A DNA stretch of 64,000 bases from Henriciella barbarensis (GCF_003576345.1 NZ_QWGB01000005.1:930001-994000); one strand, 5' to 3'. Counted from the stretch's first letter, positions 46,835 to 57,895 are shown. Notes: generated by a model from the letters alone, not told the origin. Made by a program: numbers and translations.

Positions 46835-48138
46835 CAGGGACGCCCCACGCTGATATAGGTGAAGCCTCGTTTGGCCATGTCCTCGGGCGAATAGATATTG
46901 CGAAGGTCAACGACGATATCGCTCTTGAGGGATGCCTTCACCCGATCGAGATCAAGCGCGCGGAACTGGTCCCACTCGGTGATGATGACCATGGCGTCTG
47001 CGCCGTCGATGGCCGCATATGCGCTCTCTGCATAGTCGAGGCCGGAGAGAAGCTTCTCTGCTTCGTGCATGCTTTCCGGATCGTAGGCCCTGACCGTTGC
47101 GCCCGCTTCGGTGAGCGCCGGAATGATGTCGAGTGACGGGGCGTCACGCATATCGTCTGTGTTTGGTTTGAAGGCGAGACCGAGCACGCCAATGGTCTTG
47201 CCCTTCACATCGCCGCCAACCGCCTTGATGACCTTGTCGGCCATGGCGCGCTTGCGGGCAGCATTGACCTCGACAACCGTATCGACGATGCGCACCGGGC
47301 AGCCAGCATCATTGGCCGTCTTGGTCAGCGCGAGCGTATCTTTCGGGAAACAGGAGCCACCATAGCCGGGGCCCGCATTCAGGAATTTCCGTCCGATCCG
47401 GCCATCAAGACCAATGCCGCGAGAGACTTCCTGCACGTTGGCACCAACGGCTTCGCAAAGGTCCGCCATCTCGTTGATGAAGGTGATCTTCACTGCCAGG
47501 AAAGCGTTCGCCGCGTACTTGATAAGCTCTGAGGTACGACGGCTGGTGAACAGGATCGGCGTCTCATTCAGGAAGAGCGGGCGGTACAGTTCACGCATCA
47601 CTTCGCGGGCGCGCTCGCTATCAGTGCCGACGACGACCCGGTCCGGGATCTTGAAGTCCTTGATCGCGGCGCCTTCGCGGAGGAATTCGGGGTTGGAGAC
47701 GACAGCAAAGTCAGCATCCGGATTGGTCTCACGGATGATGGCCTCGACCTCATCGCCCGTGCCGACAGGAACGGTCGACTTGGTCACGACGACGGTGAAG
47801 CCGTCCATCAGCTCTGCGATTTCCTTGGCAGCTGCGTAGACATAGGAGAGGTCTGCATGACCATCGCCGCGACGGGATGGCGTGCCGACTGCGATGAAGA
47901 CCGCGTCGGCACTGGCGATTGCGTCTTTCGCTTCGGTCGTGAAGGCCAGGCGGCCCGCTTCGACATTCTGGGCGACCAGCGCATCGAGGCCCGGCTCGAA
48001 GATGGGGATCTCGCCCTTGTTCAGCCGGTCGATCTTGGCCGCATCCTTGTCGACGCAAGTGACCACGTGGCCGAAATCGGCAAAGCATGCCCCACTGACA
48101 AGGCCGACATAGCCTGTTCCGATCATCGCTACACGCAT
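46834..48138 (-). CDS. ugd: UDP-glucose 6-dehydrogenase
   Basis: Oxidises UDP-glucose to UDP-glucuronate with two NAD+ (434 aa). Rossmann motif [18 protein letters not shown], catalytic Cys in [16 protein letters not shown], and [20 protein letters not shown]. First gene of the ugd-uxs pair. Feeds capsule, exopolysaccharide or LPS sugars. Confidence 0.96.
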   Translation of the reverse strand: MRVAMIGTGYVGLVSGACFADFGHVVTCVDKDAAKIDRLNKGEIPIFEPGLDALVAQNVEAGRLAFTTEAKDAIASADAVFIAVGTPSRRGDGHADLSYVYAAAKEIAELMDGFTVVVTKSTVPVGTGDEVEAIIRETNPDADFAVVSNPEFLREGAAIKDFKIPDRVVVGTDSERAREVMRELYRPLFLNETPILFTSRRTSELIKYAANAFLAVKITFINEMADLCEAVGANVQEVSRGIGLDGRIGRKFLNAGPGYGGSCFPKDTLALTKTANDAGCPVRIVDTVVEVNAARKRAMADKVIKAVGGDVKGKTIGVLGLAFKPNTDDMRDAPSLDIIPALTEAGATVRAYDPESMHEAEKLLSGLDYAESAYAAIDGADAMVIITEWDQFRALDLDRVKASLKSDIVVDLRNIYSPEDMAKRGFTYISVGRP

Positions 48139-48234
48139 GGCTTCAGTCCTGTTTTACGTTGCTGCCACGAATTTGCGGCGAGGGGTGCGATTTTTGTGCC
48201 ATCAGGTCAAGACGGTGGGGCAGGCGGGACAGCC

Positions 48235-49752
48235 CTATATTTCCTGATTATATTCGCCGACTTCCTGGTGCTGGCCAAGGCGTGGTTTGACTTCATTGCG
48301 GAAGAGATCGCGCATATCGTCTTCAGACTGAAGGCTTTCGACGACGACCACCAGTTCCGGCTTGTTCGATGATGCGCGGACGAGCACCCATGATCCATCT
48401 TCCAGCGTCACGCGCGCGCCGTTGACCGTATTCACATCGACGACCTTGCGGCCAAGAATTTCCTTGCCAGCCATGCCTTCATACTCGGCGACCATCTTGT
48501 CGATGACCGAATATTTGATCTCGTCGTCACAGTGCGGCGACATGGTGAGCGAGGTATAGGCGACGCCAAGCTCACGTTTCAGATCGGCCATGGTCTTGTC
48601 CGGATTGCGGTCGAGCATCTGCAGGATCGCGCCAGCGGCGACGATGCCATCATCATAGCCAAGTCCAATGGGCGGGCGGAAGAAGAAGTGTCCTGACTTC
48701 TCAAAGCCTGCCAGCGCGCCAAGGTCGGTGGTGCGGCGTTTGATGTAGGAATGGCCCGTCTTGTAGTAATCGACGGTCGAGCCGTTCTCTTTCAGCACCG
48801 GATCCGTTTTGTAGAGGCCGGTCGACTTCACATCGACGACGAAATTCGCGCCCGGATGCACCCTGGAGAGGTCCCGCGCGAGCATGAGGCCGATCTTGTC
48901 GGCGAAGATCTCCTCGCCCGTATTGTCCACGACGCCGCAGCGGTCCCCGTCGCCATCGAAGCCAAGGGCGACGTCCGCGCCATGCTCTTTGACGGCTTTC
49001 GCCATCTCGTGGAGCATCTTGGAGTCTTCAGGGTTCGGATTGTACTTTGGGAACGTGTTGTCGAGATCGCAGTCCATCTCGATGACGTCGGCGCCCATTG
49101 CGCGGAGGGCGTCCGCGGCAAACGCACCCGCCGTACCATTGCCGCACGCCGCGATGACTTTAAGCTTGCGCTTCAGCGAAACGCCTTCCGAAACCGACGC
49201 GATATATTTCTCGCGCAGGCCATCGACGCGGAAGGTCCCACCGCCCGCGCGCGGCTGGAAGTCGCCATTCAGCACGATCTCTTTCAGGCGGCCCATCTCG
49301 TCAGGCCCGAAGGTGAGCGGCTTGTTCGCGCCCATCTTCACACCGGTCCAGCCATTCTCATTATGGCTGGCGGTGACCATCGCGCAGCAATCAGCATCAA
49401 GTTCGAACTGGGCCCAGTAGACCATTGGCGAGAGTGCCAGACCGACATCCAGAACTTCGCAGCCACCCGCCACGAGCCCAAGCTTCAACGCATTCTTGAT
49501 CGGCAGCGAGATGGAGCGGAAGTCGTGGCCGGTAACGACCTTTGGCTGAACGCCAAGCTCATGGAAAAGCGTTGCCATGCCGAGGCCAAGCGCTTCAGCG
49601 CCCAGCAAATTCAGCTCTGGGGCCTTGTCGCTTCCGGGGATGCCGAACCACCAGCGCGCATCGTATTCCCGAAAGCCGGTCGGCTTGACGAGCGGCAGGG
49701 TTTCGAACTCAATCGAGTTAGGGGCAATGTCGGCACGCGGCTTCGGCATCAT
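48235..49752 (-). CDS. Phosphomannomutase/phosphoglucomutase
   Basis: Alpha-phosphohexomutase (505 aa) interconverting hexose 6- and 1-phosphates. The phosphoserine loop is MVTASHNENGWTG, the Mg site GFDGDGDRCG, the sugar-binding loop FEKSGHFFF, and the phosphate-binding end RASSNKPELVVVVES. The slightly longer N-terminus is usual for the alphaproteobacterial form. It supplies glucose 1-phosphate or mannose 1-phosphate for the nucleotide sugars made next door. Confidence 0.92.
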   Translation of the reverse strand: MMPKPRADIAPNSIEFETLPLVKPTGFREYDARWWFGIPGSDKAPELNLLGAEALGLGMATLFHELGVQPKVVTGHDFRSISLPIKNALKLGLVAGGCEVLDVGLALSPMVYWAQFELDADCCAMVTASHNENGWTGVKMGANKPLTFGPDEMGRLKEIVLNGDFQPRAGGGTFRVDGLREKYIASVSEGVSLKRKLKVIAACGNGTAGAFAADALRAMGADVIEMDCDLDNTFPKYNPNPEDSKMLHEMAKAVKEHGADVALGFDGDGDRCGVVDNTGEEIFADKIGLMLARDLSRVHPGANFVVDVKSTGLYKTDPVLKENGSTVDYYKTGHSYIKRRTTDLGALAGFEKSGHFFFRPPIGLGYDDGIVAAGAILQMLDRNPDKTMADLKRELGVAYTSLTMSPHCDDEIKYSVIDKMVAEYEGMAGKEILGRKVVDVNTVNGARVTLEDGSWVLVRASSNKPELVVVVESLQSEDDMRDLFRNEVKPRLGQHQEVGEYNQEI

Positions 49753-49827
49753 GGGCCGGATCTCCTTGAACTGTCTGCTACCTGTGATGGCATGAAAAGA
49801 TGACGCTTTTCCAGCCTGAAGGCCTGT

Positions 49828-50553
49828 TTATTTACGCCGCGCGCTGTCCATCAGGAATTTCGCCATCCATTTGCCGACCTGATCATTATCGACAGGCGTT
49901 TCCAGACTGTCACAGGCTTTGTCGACATGCGCGGCTGAAAACGCGGTGCCGCGGCGGACATTATAGAGCGCGCAGCAGAAGCCGCTGGAAAACTCCGGAT
50001 GCCCCTGAAAGCTGATGGCAGGCACGTCGCCATAGTCGAGTACCGCGTAGTTGCAGAAGTCAGAGCGCGCGATGACGCTGGCACCCGGCGGCAGGCTTTG
50101 CACCTGGTCCTGATGGCTGACGCCGAGTGAAAATGCGTCGGCAGAGAAATCGCCCATCCAGTGGGGGCGCTCGCAGACATCATAGACGTGGCGACCGATG
50201 CCCCAGCCCTTATCGGACTTTTCGACCTTTGCACCCAGGGCCTTGGCGATGGCCTGATGTCCGAAGCAGACACCGATCTGCGGCACGCCCTTGGCAGCGG
50301 CGCGCTGGATCGTGTTGAGCAAGGGGCCCATCCAGTCATGCTGCTCATAGACACCAGCGGCAGAGCCCGTCACGAGAAGCGCCTCGACATCGTCAAGATC
50401 CGGGAAAGGCGCGCCCGAACTTACGGCGATGCTCTCAACGGTAAGGCCTCGCAGGTGCGGGGCGATCAGGTCTTCGAACATGGCCGGGTAGCGCGGCCAG
50501 TCGTCACGCAGGGCCTGCGGCGGAAGGCCGGTTTCGAGTATGGTCAGTTTCAT
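49828..50553 (-). CDS. Class I glutamine amidotransferase-like protein
   Basis: Stand-alone amidotransferase domain (241 aa). Nucleophile Cys96 in IGVCFGHQAIAKALG and His-Pro-Glu in FQGHPEFSSGF. Of the GuaA-like 'type 1' unassigned group that includes gamma-glutamyl hydrolase-like proteins; substrate unknown. Its start overlaps the ABC transporter stop (TGATG), suggesting a shared transcript. Confidence 0.88.
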   Translation of the reverse strand: MKLTILETGLPPQALRDDWPRYPAMFEDLIAPHLRGLTVESIAVSSGAPFPDLDDVEALLVTGSAAGVYEQHDWMGPLLNTIQRAAAKGVPQIGVCFGHQAIAKALGAKVEKSDKGWGIGRHVYDVCERPHWMGDFSADAFSLGVSHQDQVQSLPPGASVIARSDFCNYAVLDYGDVPAISFQGHPEFSSGFCCALYNVRRGTAFSAAHVDKACDSLETPVDNDQVGKWMAKFLMDSARRK

Positions 50554-52415
50554 CAGTTGGTCTCTTCGGAATGGTCTGGTGCGGGCTCCGGCTCGACTAG
50601 GAAGCCGCCGGACTGACGCGACCAGAGATCAGCATAGAGCCCGCCTGACGCCACCAGCGCTTCATGCGTTCCCTGTTCAACGATCTCCCCGCGGTCCAGC
50701 ACGATCAGGCGATCCATCGCAGCAATCGTGGACAGGCGATGCGCGATAGCGAGCACGGTCTTGCCCTCCATGAGGTCGAACAGGCTGCCCTGGATGGCGG
50801 CTTCGACTTCGGAATCCAGCGCAGAGGTGGCTTCATCAAGGATGAGGATCGGCGCGTCCTTCAGGAAGATGCGGGCAATCGCGATACGCTGGCGCTGGCC
50901 ACCTGACAGCTTCACGCCGCGCTCGCCGACATGCGCATTGAGCCCGGCCCGGCCTTGCGCGTCTTCCAGCGAATGGATGAAGCTGAGCGCTTCGGCGCGT
51001 CCTGCCGCGGCGAGTATTTCTTCGTCGCTCGCGCCGGGCCTGCCATAGGCAATATTCTCACGGATGGAGCGGTGGAGGAGAGAGGTGTCCTGCGTCACCA
51101 CGCCGATCTGGGAACGAAGCGAATCCTGCGTGACGGCGGCGATGTCATGCCCATCGACGACAATCCGGCCTGCCTCGGCATCATAGAAGCGAAGCAGAAG
51201 ATTGGTCAGTGTTGTCTTGCCGGCGCCGGAACGCCCGACGAGGCCAATCTTCTCACCCGGCTTGATGTCGAGGGTCATCTTCTCGATCACGCCGCTACCC
51301 TTGCCATAATGAAAGGTGACATCATCGAAACGCACAGCGCCGCTGACGGGTGGCAGGGGTCGCGCGCCGTCGCGGTCCTCAACGGCGACGGGCTTCTTCA
51401 GCATCGACATGCCATCGAAAACCACGCCAATGTTTTCAAACAGGGCGGCGACTTCCCACATGATCCATTGCGACATTGACTTGATGCGCAGGGCAAGGCC
51501 GACGGCAGCGGCGACCGCGCCTGCGCTCACCAGCTCTCCAAGCCAGAGATAGATGCCCCCAGCCGCGATCAGGAAGACGAGAAGTGAGTTGTTGAGATAG
51601 ACAATGGCATTGAGGCTCGTGACCAAGCGCATCTGGCGATACACCGTGCCAAGAAAGCCCGACATGCTGCCTTTTGCATAGTCTTCTTCAAGCCCGGAAT
51701 GGGCGAACAGTTTCACCGTCTGGATATTGGTGTAGGAGTCGACGATGCGGCCGGTCATGATGGAACGGGCGTCAGCCTGTTCCTCGGCAATCCTGCCGAG
51801 GCGCGGCACATACCAGAACATGATGGAGCCGTAGACAACTGCCCACAGGATAAGCGGCAGGGTGAGGCGCCAGTCTGCACTCGCGACCAGGGCGAGCGCG
51901 GAGACGAAATAGACGACCACGAAAACGAAGACGTCGAGCACCTTCATCACGGCCTCGCGCACAGAGAGTGCGGTCTGCATGACCTTGGTGGCGACCCGGC
52001 CAGCAAACTCATTGCCGAAAAAGTCCATCGACTGTCCAAGCATCTGGCGGTGCATGCGCCAGCGCGCGTTCATTGGCACATTACCCATGAGGCCCTGATA
52101 GACGATCAGACCCTGCAGCAAGGTGGCGAGCGGTAGGCCGATCAGCAGTACGCCGCCCATCAGGAACAGTGTATTGGCCTCTCGTCGGACAAACCCGTCC
52201 CGGTCGGCCTCCGCCAGCCAGTCGACGATTCCGCCAAGGAAGCCGAACAGCGCAACCTCGCCTACCGCAATGATGGCCGTGAAGCATGACATGGCAATCA
52301 GCCATGGAACAGCGCCGCGAATATAATGCCAGATGAACGGCAGAAATTGGCCCGGTGGCAAGCCGTCCAGACTTTCTGGAAATGGGTTCAGACGGCGTTC
52401 GAAGAAGCGATACAT
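50553..52415 (-). CDS. ABC exporter, fused permease and ATPase
   Basis: Half-transporter (620 aa) with six membrane helices (about 30-330) followed by an ATPase domain: Walker A GRSGAGKTTL, Q-loop VVTQDTSL, signature LSGGQRQRIA, Walker B LILDEATSALD and the His loop AIAHRLST. Works as a homodimer, or heterodimer, exporting lipid, peptide or drug-like molecules; no substrate can be named. It is followed by the amidotransferase gene with a 1-nt overlap. Confidence 0.93.
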   Translation of the reverse strand: MYRFFERRLNPFPESLDGLPPGQFLPFIWHYIRGAVPWLIAMSCFTAIIAVGEVALFGFLGGIVDWLAEADRDGFVRREANTLFLMGGVLLIGLPLATLLQGLIVYQGLMGNVPMNARWRMHRQMLGQSMDFFGNEFAGRVATKVMQTALSVREAVMKVLDVFVFVVVYFVSALALVASADWRLTLPLILWAVVYGSIMFWYVPRLGRIAEEQADARSIMTGRIVDSYTNIQTVKLFAHSGLEEDYAKGSMSGFLGTVYRQMRLVTSLNAIVYLNNSLLVFLIAAGGIYLWLGELVSAGAVAAAVGLALRIKSMSQWIMWEVAALFENIGVVFDGMSMLKKPVAVEDRDGARPLPPVSGAVRFDDVTFHYGKGSGVIEKMTLDIKPGEKIGLVGRSGAGKTTLTNLLLRFYDAEAGRIVVDGHDIAAVTQDSLRSQIGVVTQDTSLLHRSIRENIAYGRPGASDEEILAAAGRAEALSFIHSLEDAQGRAGLNAHVGERGVKLSGGQRQRIAIARIFLKDAPILILDEATSALDSEVEAAIQGSLFDLMEGKTVLAIAHRLSTIAAMDRLIVLDRGEIVEQGTHEALVASGGLYADLWSRQSGGFLVEPEPAPDHSEETN

Positions 52416-52485
52416 GACCCGCCCATGTGGCGCGGCTTCTGCCTGTGCGCAAGCAACGAAAGCGCGCCTTGAGGTGAAGTCGCTT

Positions 52486-54273
52486 CTATTCTGCCTCAGT
52501 TGCCGGAGAGGCTTCCGTTTCGCTTTCGATCCACTCGGTTACGCGGGCCTCCAGCGCATCGAGCGGCAGGGCGCCTGCCCCCAGAACGACATCATGGAAG
52601 TCGCGTATGTCGAAATCTGTGCCGAGCGCATCTTTTGCGGCAGCGCGCAGCTCCAGGATCTTGAGCTCGCCAATCTTGTAGGCCGTCGCCTGGCCCGGCC
52701 AGCCAATATAGCGGGTCACCTCGGTCTGGATGTTGAGTGGGGCGAGGGCGGAGTTGTTCGTGAAGCATTCTTCGGCTTCTTCGCGGCTCCAGCCATACCA
52801 GTGCAGGCCTGTATCCGCGACCAAGCGGCAAGCGCGCCACATCTCCATGGAAAGGGCGCCGAACCGCTCATATGGGGTCTCATAGATGCCCGCTTCACCC
52901 GCCAGCTTCTCAGCGTAGAGGCCCCAGCCCTCGCCAAAGGCAGTTGCGTAATATTGCTGGCGGAAGCGGGGAACGTCTTCCAGCTCCTGCGATAGCGAAA
53001 TCTGCAGGTGATGGCCCGGCACGGCTTCATGCGCAGACAGGGCGGGGAGTTCATAGAGGGGGCGCTGGTCGAGGGCGTAAGTGTTGACGAGGTAGTTGCC
53101 CTCAATCCCCTTCTCGAGGTCGCCGCTCGAATAGCGGCCTGTCGTATAGCCCGGCGCGATTTCGGCAGGCACCGGAATGACGCCATAGGTCAGGCGCGGC
53201 AGCTTGCCGAAATAGGCAGGCAGGATGGCATCGAGGCGCTTTGAAAGGCGCGAGGCCTTTTCAAGCAGGTCTTCCGGCGTCTGGGCATAGAATTGCGGGT
53301 CTGTGCGCAGGAAGTTCTGGAAGTCTTCAAAGCTGCCCGGATAGCCAAGCTCTTCGATAATGGTCTCCATCTCGCCGCGAATGCGGGCGACTTCGCGCTC
53401 ACCAAGTTGATGGATTTCTTCGGGCGAGTAGCCAGCGCCGGCCGTGTGGTAGGCAATGACGGCGGCATAATAGGCCTTGCCGTCATTGAGGTTTGCGATT
53501 CCGGCATCTGCGCGGGCTGCGGGCGCATAGACACTTTCCATGAAGTATAGCGCCTCGGCATAGGCTTCGATGGCTTTTGCAACCGCGCGCCGCCCACTTG
53601 CCTGGATCATGTCCTGAGCTTCAGGGCTGATCGTGTCGGGCAGATTCTTCAGCGGGGCGTACAGGCCGCTCTCTTCCGGCGAGACATTCGCCTGTTCGCG
53701 GATCTGCGCCGTGGTCGTGGCCAGTGGATCCTTGTGGGACGTCCAGCCGGTTTCGATCCCGCGTCTCATATTTGTCTTGTGATCGTTGAAGTAGCGCGGA
53801 ATGGCATTGAGACGGGAGAGCCAGGCTTCGGCATCGTCCTCATTGGCGATCCGAACCTGTCGCGCGGCATAGAGCGGTTCGGCCTGGAACCCCCAGTCGC
53901 CATTGAATGGCAAACGGGCGGTGTCGAATTTGGCTTCAGCGATGTGGCTTTCGAGAAGGTGAGACAGGATTTTCCATTCAGGCGTCGACTGGTCCTCAAC
54001 GTCTTGCAGCCGGGCAAGGAGGGCGCGAGCTTCGTTCGCCGTCTGCTCTATGCGCTCTGGTGAGACATCGGCCCAGCGATCCGGGGCGCGGTCTTGCGCA
54101 CGCGCGGCCTCACTAGGATCGAGCGAACGGATAAGGGCCTCATAGTCGATGACAATCTGTTCGATTGTTGGCGCTTCTCTCTCTTCAGGAGCGTTCGACT
54201 GGGCGTAGACGAGTGCGGGCGACGCGACGGAAAGCAGGAGAGCTGTAGCAAGAGAACGAAGATTCATGCGCAT
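52486..54273 (-). CDS. DUF885 family secreted peptidase-like protein
   Basis: A 595-aa exported protein with a signal peptide (MRMNLRSLATALLLSVASPALVYA) and SD AAAGG. The DUF885 domain includes the metal-binding-like HEAVPGHHLQ, with ERFGALSMEMWRACRLVADTGLHWYGWSREEAE and a conserved Glu further on; family members are thought to be zinc carboxypeptidases or dipeptidases, but activity is unproven for most. It is divergent from the succinate dehydrogenase operon with 81 nt between starts. Confidence 0.85.
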   Translation of the reverse strand: MRMNLRSLATALLLSVASPALVYAQSNAPEEREAPTIEQIVIDYEALIRSLDPSEAARAQDRAPDRWADVSPERIEQTANEARALLARLQDVEDQSTPEWKILSHLLESHIAEAKFDTARLPFNGDWGFQAEPLYAARQVRIANEDDAEAWLSRLNAIPRYFNDHKTNMRRGIETGWTSHKDPLATTTAQIREQANVSPEESGLYAPLKNLPDTISPEAQDMIQASGRRAVAKAIEAYAEALYFMESVYAPAARADAGIANLNDGKAYYAAVIAYHTAGAGYSPEEIHQLGEREVARIRGEMETIIEELGYPGSFEDFQNFLRTDPQFYAQTPEDLLEKASRLSKRLDAILPAYFGKLPRLTYGVIPVPAEIAPGYTTGRYSSGDLEKGIEGNYLVNTYALDQRPLYELPALSAHEAVPGHHLQISLSQELEDVPRFRQQYYATAFGEGWGLYAEKLAGEAGIYETPYERFGALSMEMWRACRLVADTGLHWYGWSREEAEECFTNNSALAPLNIQTEVTRYIGWPGQATAYKIGELKILELRAAAKDALGTDFDIRDFHDVVLGAGALPLDALEARVTEWIESETEASPATEAE

Positions 54274-54354
54274 TTGACCTTTCTTGTCGCGTTGACACCG
54301 CGCTGCACCATTCTAGAACCCGGTGTCGTAAGGCTTATTATCCGGGAGACCCCA

Positions 54355-54756
54355 ATGTCAGGCTCAGAGTGGACTGATCCACGCCCGATGTCACCACACC
54401 TTCAAGTGTGGAAGTGGCACTGGACGATGGCGACCTCAATTTTCCATCGTGTTACGGGCGTCGGCAACTATCTGGGGGCGCTCCTTATCAGCGTCTGGCT
54501 GATTGCGCTGGCGACGGGTCCTGAGGCCTATGGCTTCGTTGAAGGCATCATGTTCCACCCGGTAGGACAGATCCTTCTCTTCTTCTGGCTGCTTTCGCTC
54601 GTTTTCCATCTCGTCAACGGCGTCCGTTTTCTTCTCTGGGACGGGCCAAAGATCGGCTTTGAGCCGAAGACGGCGAGCCGGGTCTCCATTTTCAACTTCG
54701 CCATCGCAATCATCCTTGCGGCCACGATCTGGTCGCTTGCGACTAATCTGTTCTAG
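54355..54756 (+). CDS. sdhC: Succinate dehydrogenase cytochrome b556 subunit
   Basis: Membrane anchor (133 aa, three helices) binding heme b and ubiquinone. RPMSPHLQVW, SIFHRVTGVGNYLG and FHLVNGVRFLLWD (heme His) are typical. ATG at 54355 follows GGGAG. First of sdhCDAB. Confidence 0.95.
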   Translation: MSGSEWTDPRPMSPHLQVWKWHWTMATSIFHRVTGVGNYLGALLISVWLIALATGPEAYGFVEGIMFHPVGQILLFFWLLSLVFHLVNGVRFLLWDGPKIGFEPKTASRVSIFNFAIAIILAATIWSLATNLF

Positions 54757-54765
54757 GGGGCGGGC

Positions 54766-55158
54766 ATGAGCACCGATTTCAAGACACCGACTGGCGCAGT
54801 TCGTGGCCTGGGGGCCGCGCGGGCCGGCACTGGTCACCACATCAAGCAACGCGTCTCCGCGATTGCGCTTCTCTTTCTCGTCCCATGGTTTCTGTACGCG
54901 GTCATCGCGGCCAGCCGCGGCGGCTTTGATGGCGCAACGGCCTGGCTCGCCCAGCCCTGGAACGCCATTCTGATGATTCTCACACTTGGCGCGGCGTTCT
55001 ACCACATGCGCCTCGGTATACAGGTGATCATCGAGGACTACATTCACAAAGCAGGAATGAAACAGGGTCTGCTGATCCTGAACACATTCGTCTGCGTAGG
55101 ACTTTTCACGGCCACCGCCCTGTCTGTCCTCAAAGTCTGGATTTCGGCGGGGCTGTGA
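54766..55158 (+). CDS. sdhD: Succinate dehydrogenase membrane anchor subunit
   Basis: Second anchor (130 aa, three helices). GHHIKQRVSAIALLFLVPWF and YHMRLGIQVIIEDYIHK, holding the heme His and the quinone-site Asp-Tyr, are seen. Nine nucleotides after sdhC. Confidence 0.94.
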   Translation: MSTDFKTPTGAVRGLGAARAGTGHHIKQRVSAIALLFLVPWFLYAVIAASRGGFDGATAWLAQPWNAILMILTLGAAFYHMRLGIQVIIEDYIHKAGMKQGLLILNTFVCVGLFTATALSVLKVWISAGL

Positions 55159-55191
55159 TAGCTGCCTCGTCCCCGGAAGGAAAACGTCACC

Positions 55192-56982
55192 ATGTCTGAC
55201 TATAAATTTGTCGATCACACCTATGACGTCGTCGTTGTCGGCGCCGGCGGTTCTGGCCTTCGTGCTGCGCTCGGCGCGGCGCAGGCCGGTCTGAAAACGG
55301 CATGTATCTCCAAGGTCTTCCCGACCCGTTCGCACACGGTTGCCGCGCAAGGCGGGATCGCCGCGTCGCTGGGCAATATGGGTCCCGATGACTGGCGCTG
55401 GCACATGTACGATACGGTCAAGGGCTCCGACTGGCTCGGTGACCAGGACTCGATCGAGTATCTCTGCCGTGAAGCGCCGAAAGCTGTTTACGAGCTTGAG
55501 CACTGGGGCATGCCCTTCTCGCGCAACGAGCAGGGCAGGATTTATCAGCGCCCGTTTGGCGGCCACACGACCGAATATGGCGAAGGCCCGCCGGTTCAGC
55601 GTACCTGTGCTGCTGCCGACCGGACCGGTCACGCCATGCTGCACACGCTCTACGGCCAGTGCGTCAAGGAAGAGACCGAGTTCTTCATCGAGTATTTCGC
55701 GCTCGACCTCATCATGGGTGAGGAAGGCGCCTGCCGCGGTGTGACCGCATGGAAGCTCGATGACGGCACGCTTCACCGCTTCCGCGCGCAGAAGACGATC
55801 CTCGCGACCGGCGGTTATGGCCGTGCCTTTTTCTCCTGTACCTCGGCGCATACTTGCACGGGCGACGGCAATGCCATGGTGCTTCGTGCCGGCCTGCCGC
55901 TTCAGGACATGGAGTTCATCCAGTTCCACCCGACCGGCATTTACGGCGCAGGCTGCCTCATCACTGAGGGCGCGCGCGGTGAGGGCGGTTACCTGACCAA
56001 TTCCGAAGGTGAGCGCTTCATGGAGCGCTATGCCCCATCGGCCAAGGACCTTGCTTCCCGCGATGTCGTGGCGCGTGCCATGACCGTGGAAATCCGCGAA
56101 GGCCGCGGCGTCGGTGAGGGCAAGGACCATATCCACCTGCACCTTGAACACCTGCCGCCGGAAACACTGGCAGAGCGCCTGCCGGGCATTTCGGAAACCG
56201 CGAAAGTGTTCTCTGGCGTCGACGTCACGAAGGAACCGATCCCGGTCCTGCCGACGGTCCACTACAATATGGGCGGCATCCCGACCAATTATCACGGCGA
56301 AGTTCTCACCAAGAAGGGCGGCGACCCGGATAGCGTCGTCCAGGGCCTGATGGCCGTTGGTGAAGCGGCCTGTGTGTCCGTTCATGGCGCAAACCGTCTC
56401 GGCTCGAACTCGCTGATCGACCTTGTGGTCTTCGGCCGGGCGGCCGGTCTTCGCTGCGGCGCCACGCTGGACGCGGGCGCAAGCCAGCCTGAGATCCGCG
56501 ACAGCCAGACCGACAGCCACCTTGCCCGCTTCGACCGCGTGCGCAATGCGAAAGGCGACCAGCCTGTCGCGCAACTGCGCATGGATATGCAGAAGGCGAT
56601 GCAGACCAATTGCGCCGTCTTCCGTACCGGTGAAGTCCTCGATGAAGGCGTTGAGAAGATCGACAATATCTATGGCCGCGTCGGCGGCATGGATGTGAAG
56701 GATCGCGGCCTGATCTGGAACACCGATCTCGTCGAGGCGCTGGAGTTCGACAACCTCATCGCGCAGGCCGCAGTGACGGTGAACTCGGCTGCCAACCGCA
56801 AGGAAAGCCGCGGCGCCCACGCCCGTGAGGATTTCTCGGACCGCGACGATACTGAATGGATGAAGCACACGCTTGCCTGGGTCGATGAGGCCGGCAAGGT
56901 GACAATTGACTACCGCCCCGTGCATGAGTTCACGATGTCCAACGACATCGAGTACATCAAGCCGAAGGCGCGTGTGTATTAG
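55192..56982 (+). CDS. sdhA: Succinate dehydrogenase flavoprotein subunit
   Basis: FAD subunit (596 aa) oxidising succinate to fumarate. FAD motif [16 protein letters not shown], covalent FAD His48 in [13 protein letters not shown]-like [12 protein letters not shown], active-site [12 protein letters not shown] and [13 protein letters not shown]. Length typical. A long reading frame on the opposite strand is a composition artefact. Confidence 0.98.
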   Translation: MSDYKFVDHTYDVVVVGAGGSGLRAALGAAQAGLKTACISKVFPTRSHTVAAQGGIAASLGNMGPDDWRWHMYDTVKGSDWLGDQDSIEYLCREAPKAVYELEHWGMPFSRNEQGRIYQRPFGGHTTEYGEGPPVQRTCAAADRTGHAMLHTLYGQCVKEETEFFIEYFALDLIMGEEGACRGVTAWKLDDGTLHRFRAQKTILATGGYGRAFFSCTSAHTCTGDGNAMVLRAGLPLQDMEFIQFHPTGIYGAGCLITEGARGEGGYLTNSEGERFMERYAPSAKDLASRDVVARAMTVEIREGRGVGEGKDHIHLHLEHLPPETLAERLPGISETAKVFSGVDVTKEPIPVLPTVHYNMGGIPTNYHGEVLTKKGGDPDSVVQGLMAVGEAACVSVHGANRLGSNSLIDLVVFGRAAGLRCGATLDAGASQPEIRDSQTDSHLARFDRVRNAKGDQPVAQLRMDMQKAMQTNCAVFRTGEVLDEGVEKIDNIYGRVGGMDVKDRGLIWNTDLVEALEFDNLIAQAAVTVNSAANRKESRGAHAREDFSDRDDTEWMKHTLAWVDEAGKVTIDYRPVHEFTMSNDIEYIKPKARVY

Positions 56983-56991
56983 GGGAGCGAT

Positions 56992-57774
56992 ATGGTTCAG
57001 CTGACACTACCCAAAGGTTCTGCACCCAAGAAGGGCAAGCAGTGGCCAAAGCCGGAAGGCGCCAAGAATACAAAGGCGTTCAAGATCTATCGCTACTCTC
57101 CTGAAGAGGGCGGCAATCCGCGCTGGGACACCTATCATGTGGACATGGACCGTTGCGGTCCGATGGTTCTCGACGTCCTGATCTGGATCAAGAACAATGT
57201 CGACCCGACCCTGGCTTTCCGCCGGTCATGCCGCGAAGGCGTCTGCGGGTCCTGTTCGATGAACATTGGCGGCCGCAATACGATCGCCTGCACCAAGGGC
57301 TGGGACGAGGTTGCCGGGTCCACGATCACCATCGCGCCGCTGCCGCACCTGCCGGTGGTCAAGGACCTCGTGCCGGACCTCACCACTTTCTATGCCCAGC
57401 ACGCCTATGTGCAGCCCTTCCTCAAGACCGATACGCCGGAACCTGAGAAGGAATGGAAGCAGTCCGAAGAACAGCGCAATGAGCTTAACGGGCTTTATGA
57501 GTGCATTCTCTGCGCCTGCTGCACGACGTCATGCCCGTCCTATTGGTGGAATGGCGACAAGTACCTTGGCCCTGCCGCTCTTCTTCAGGCCTATCGCTGG
57601 CTGATCGACAGCCGCGACGAAGCCACCGGTGAGCGGCTCGACGATCTTGAAGACCCTTTCAAGCTCTATCGCTGCCACACCATCATGAACTGTGCGCAGG
57701 TCTGCCCGAAGGGGCTGAACCCGGCCAAGGCGATTGCCAAGGTCAAGCACATGATGGTTGAGCGCGTCGCTTAA
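56992..57774 (+). CDS. sdhB: Succinate dehydrogenase iron-sulfur subunit
   Basis: Electron-transfer subunit (260 aa). [2Fe-2S] ligands in [13 protein letters not shown], [4Fe-4S] and [3Fe-4S] ligands in [16 protein letters not shown] and [17 protein letters not shown]. It carries electrons from SdhA to the quinone site. Last gene of the operon, followed by a terminator. Confidence 0.98.
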   Translation: MVQLTLPKGSAPKKGKQWPKPEGAKNTKAFKIYRYSPEEGGNPRWDTYHVDMDRCGPMVLDVLIWIKNNVDPTLAFRRSCREGVCGSCSMNIGGRNTIACTKGWDEVAGSTITIAPLPHLPVVKDLVPDLTTFYAQHAYVQPFLKTDTPEPEKEWKQSEEQRNELNGLYECILCACCTTSCPSYWWNGDKYLGPAALLQAYRWLIDSRDEATGERLDDLEDPFKLYRCHTIMNCAQVCPKGLNPAKAIAKVKHMMVERVA

Positions 57775-57800
57775 GACCGCTTCACCAGAAGACCAGATTG

Positions 57801-57839
57801 CGGCCCGTGCCTTTCAAAAGGTGCGGGCCGTTTTCGTTT
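57801..57839 (+). terminator. Terminator after sdhCDAB
   Basis: Near-perfect 14-bp stem CGGCCCG...CGGGCCG (two G.U pairs, 57801-57830) with TTTTCGTTT after it. It lies 26 nt past the sdhB stop. Confidence 0.85.
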
Positions 57840-57895
57840 GGGCCAATGCGCGTGGGGCAGAACGTCCGCCCGCGCGAGGCGGTGGGGGCAGGCTC

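Noticed and set aside
54436-56925. 829-codon reading frame on the minus strand opposite sdhC/sdhD/sdhA
   Set aside because: It mirrors three well-recognised genes, has no family motifs and arises from the strong GC codon bias of the sdh genes.
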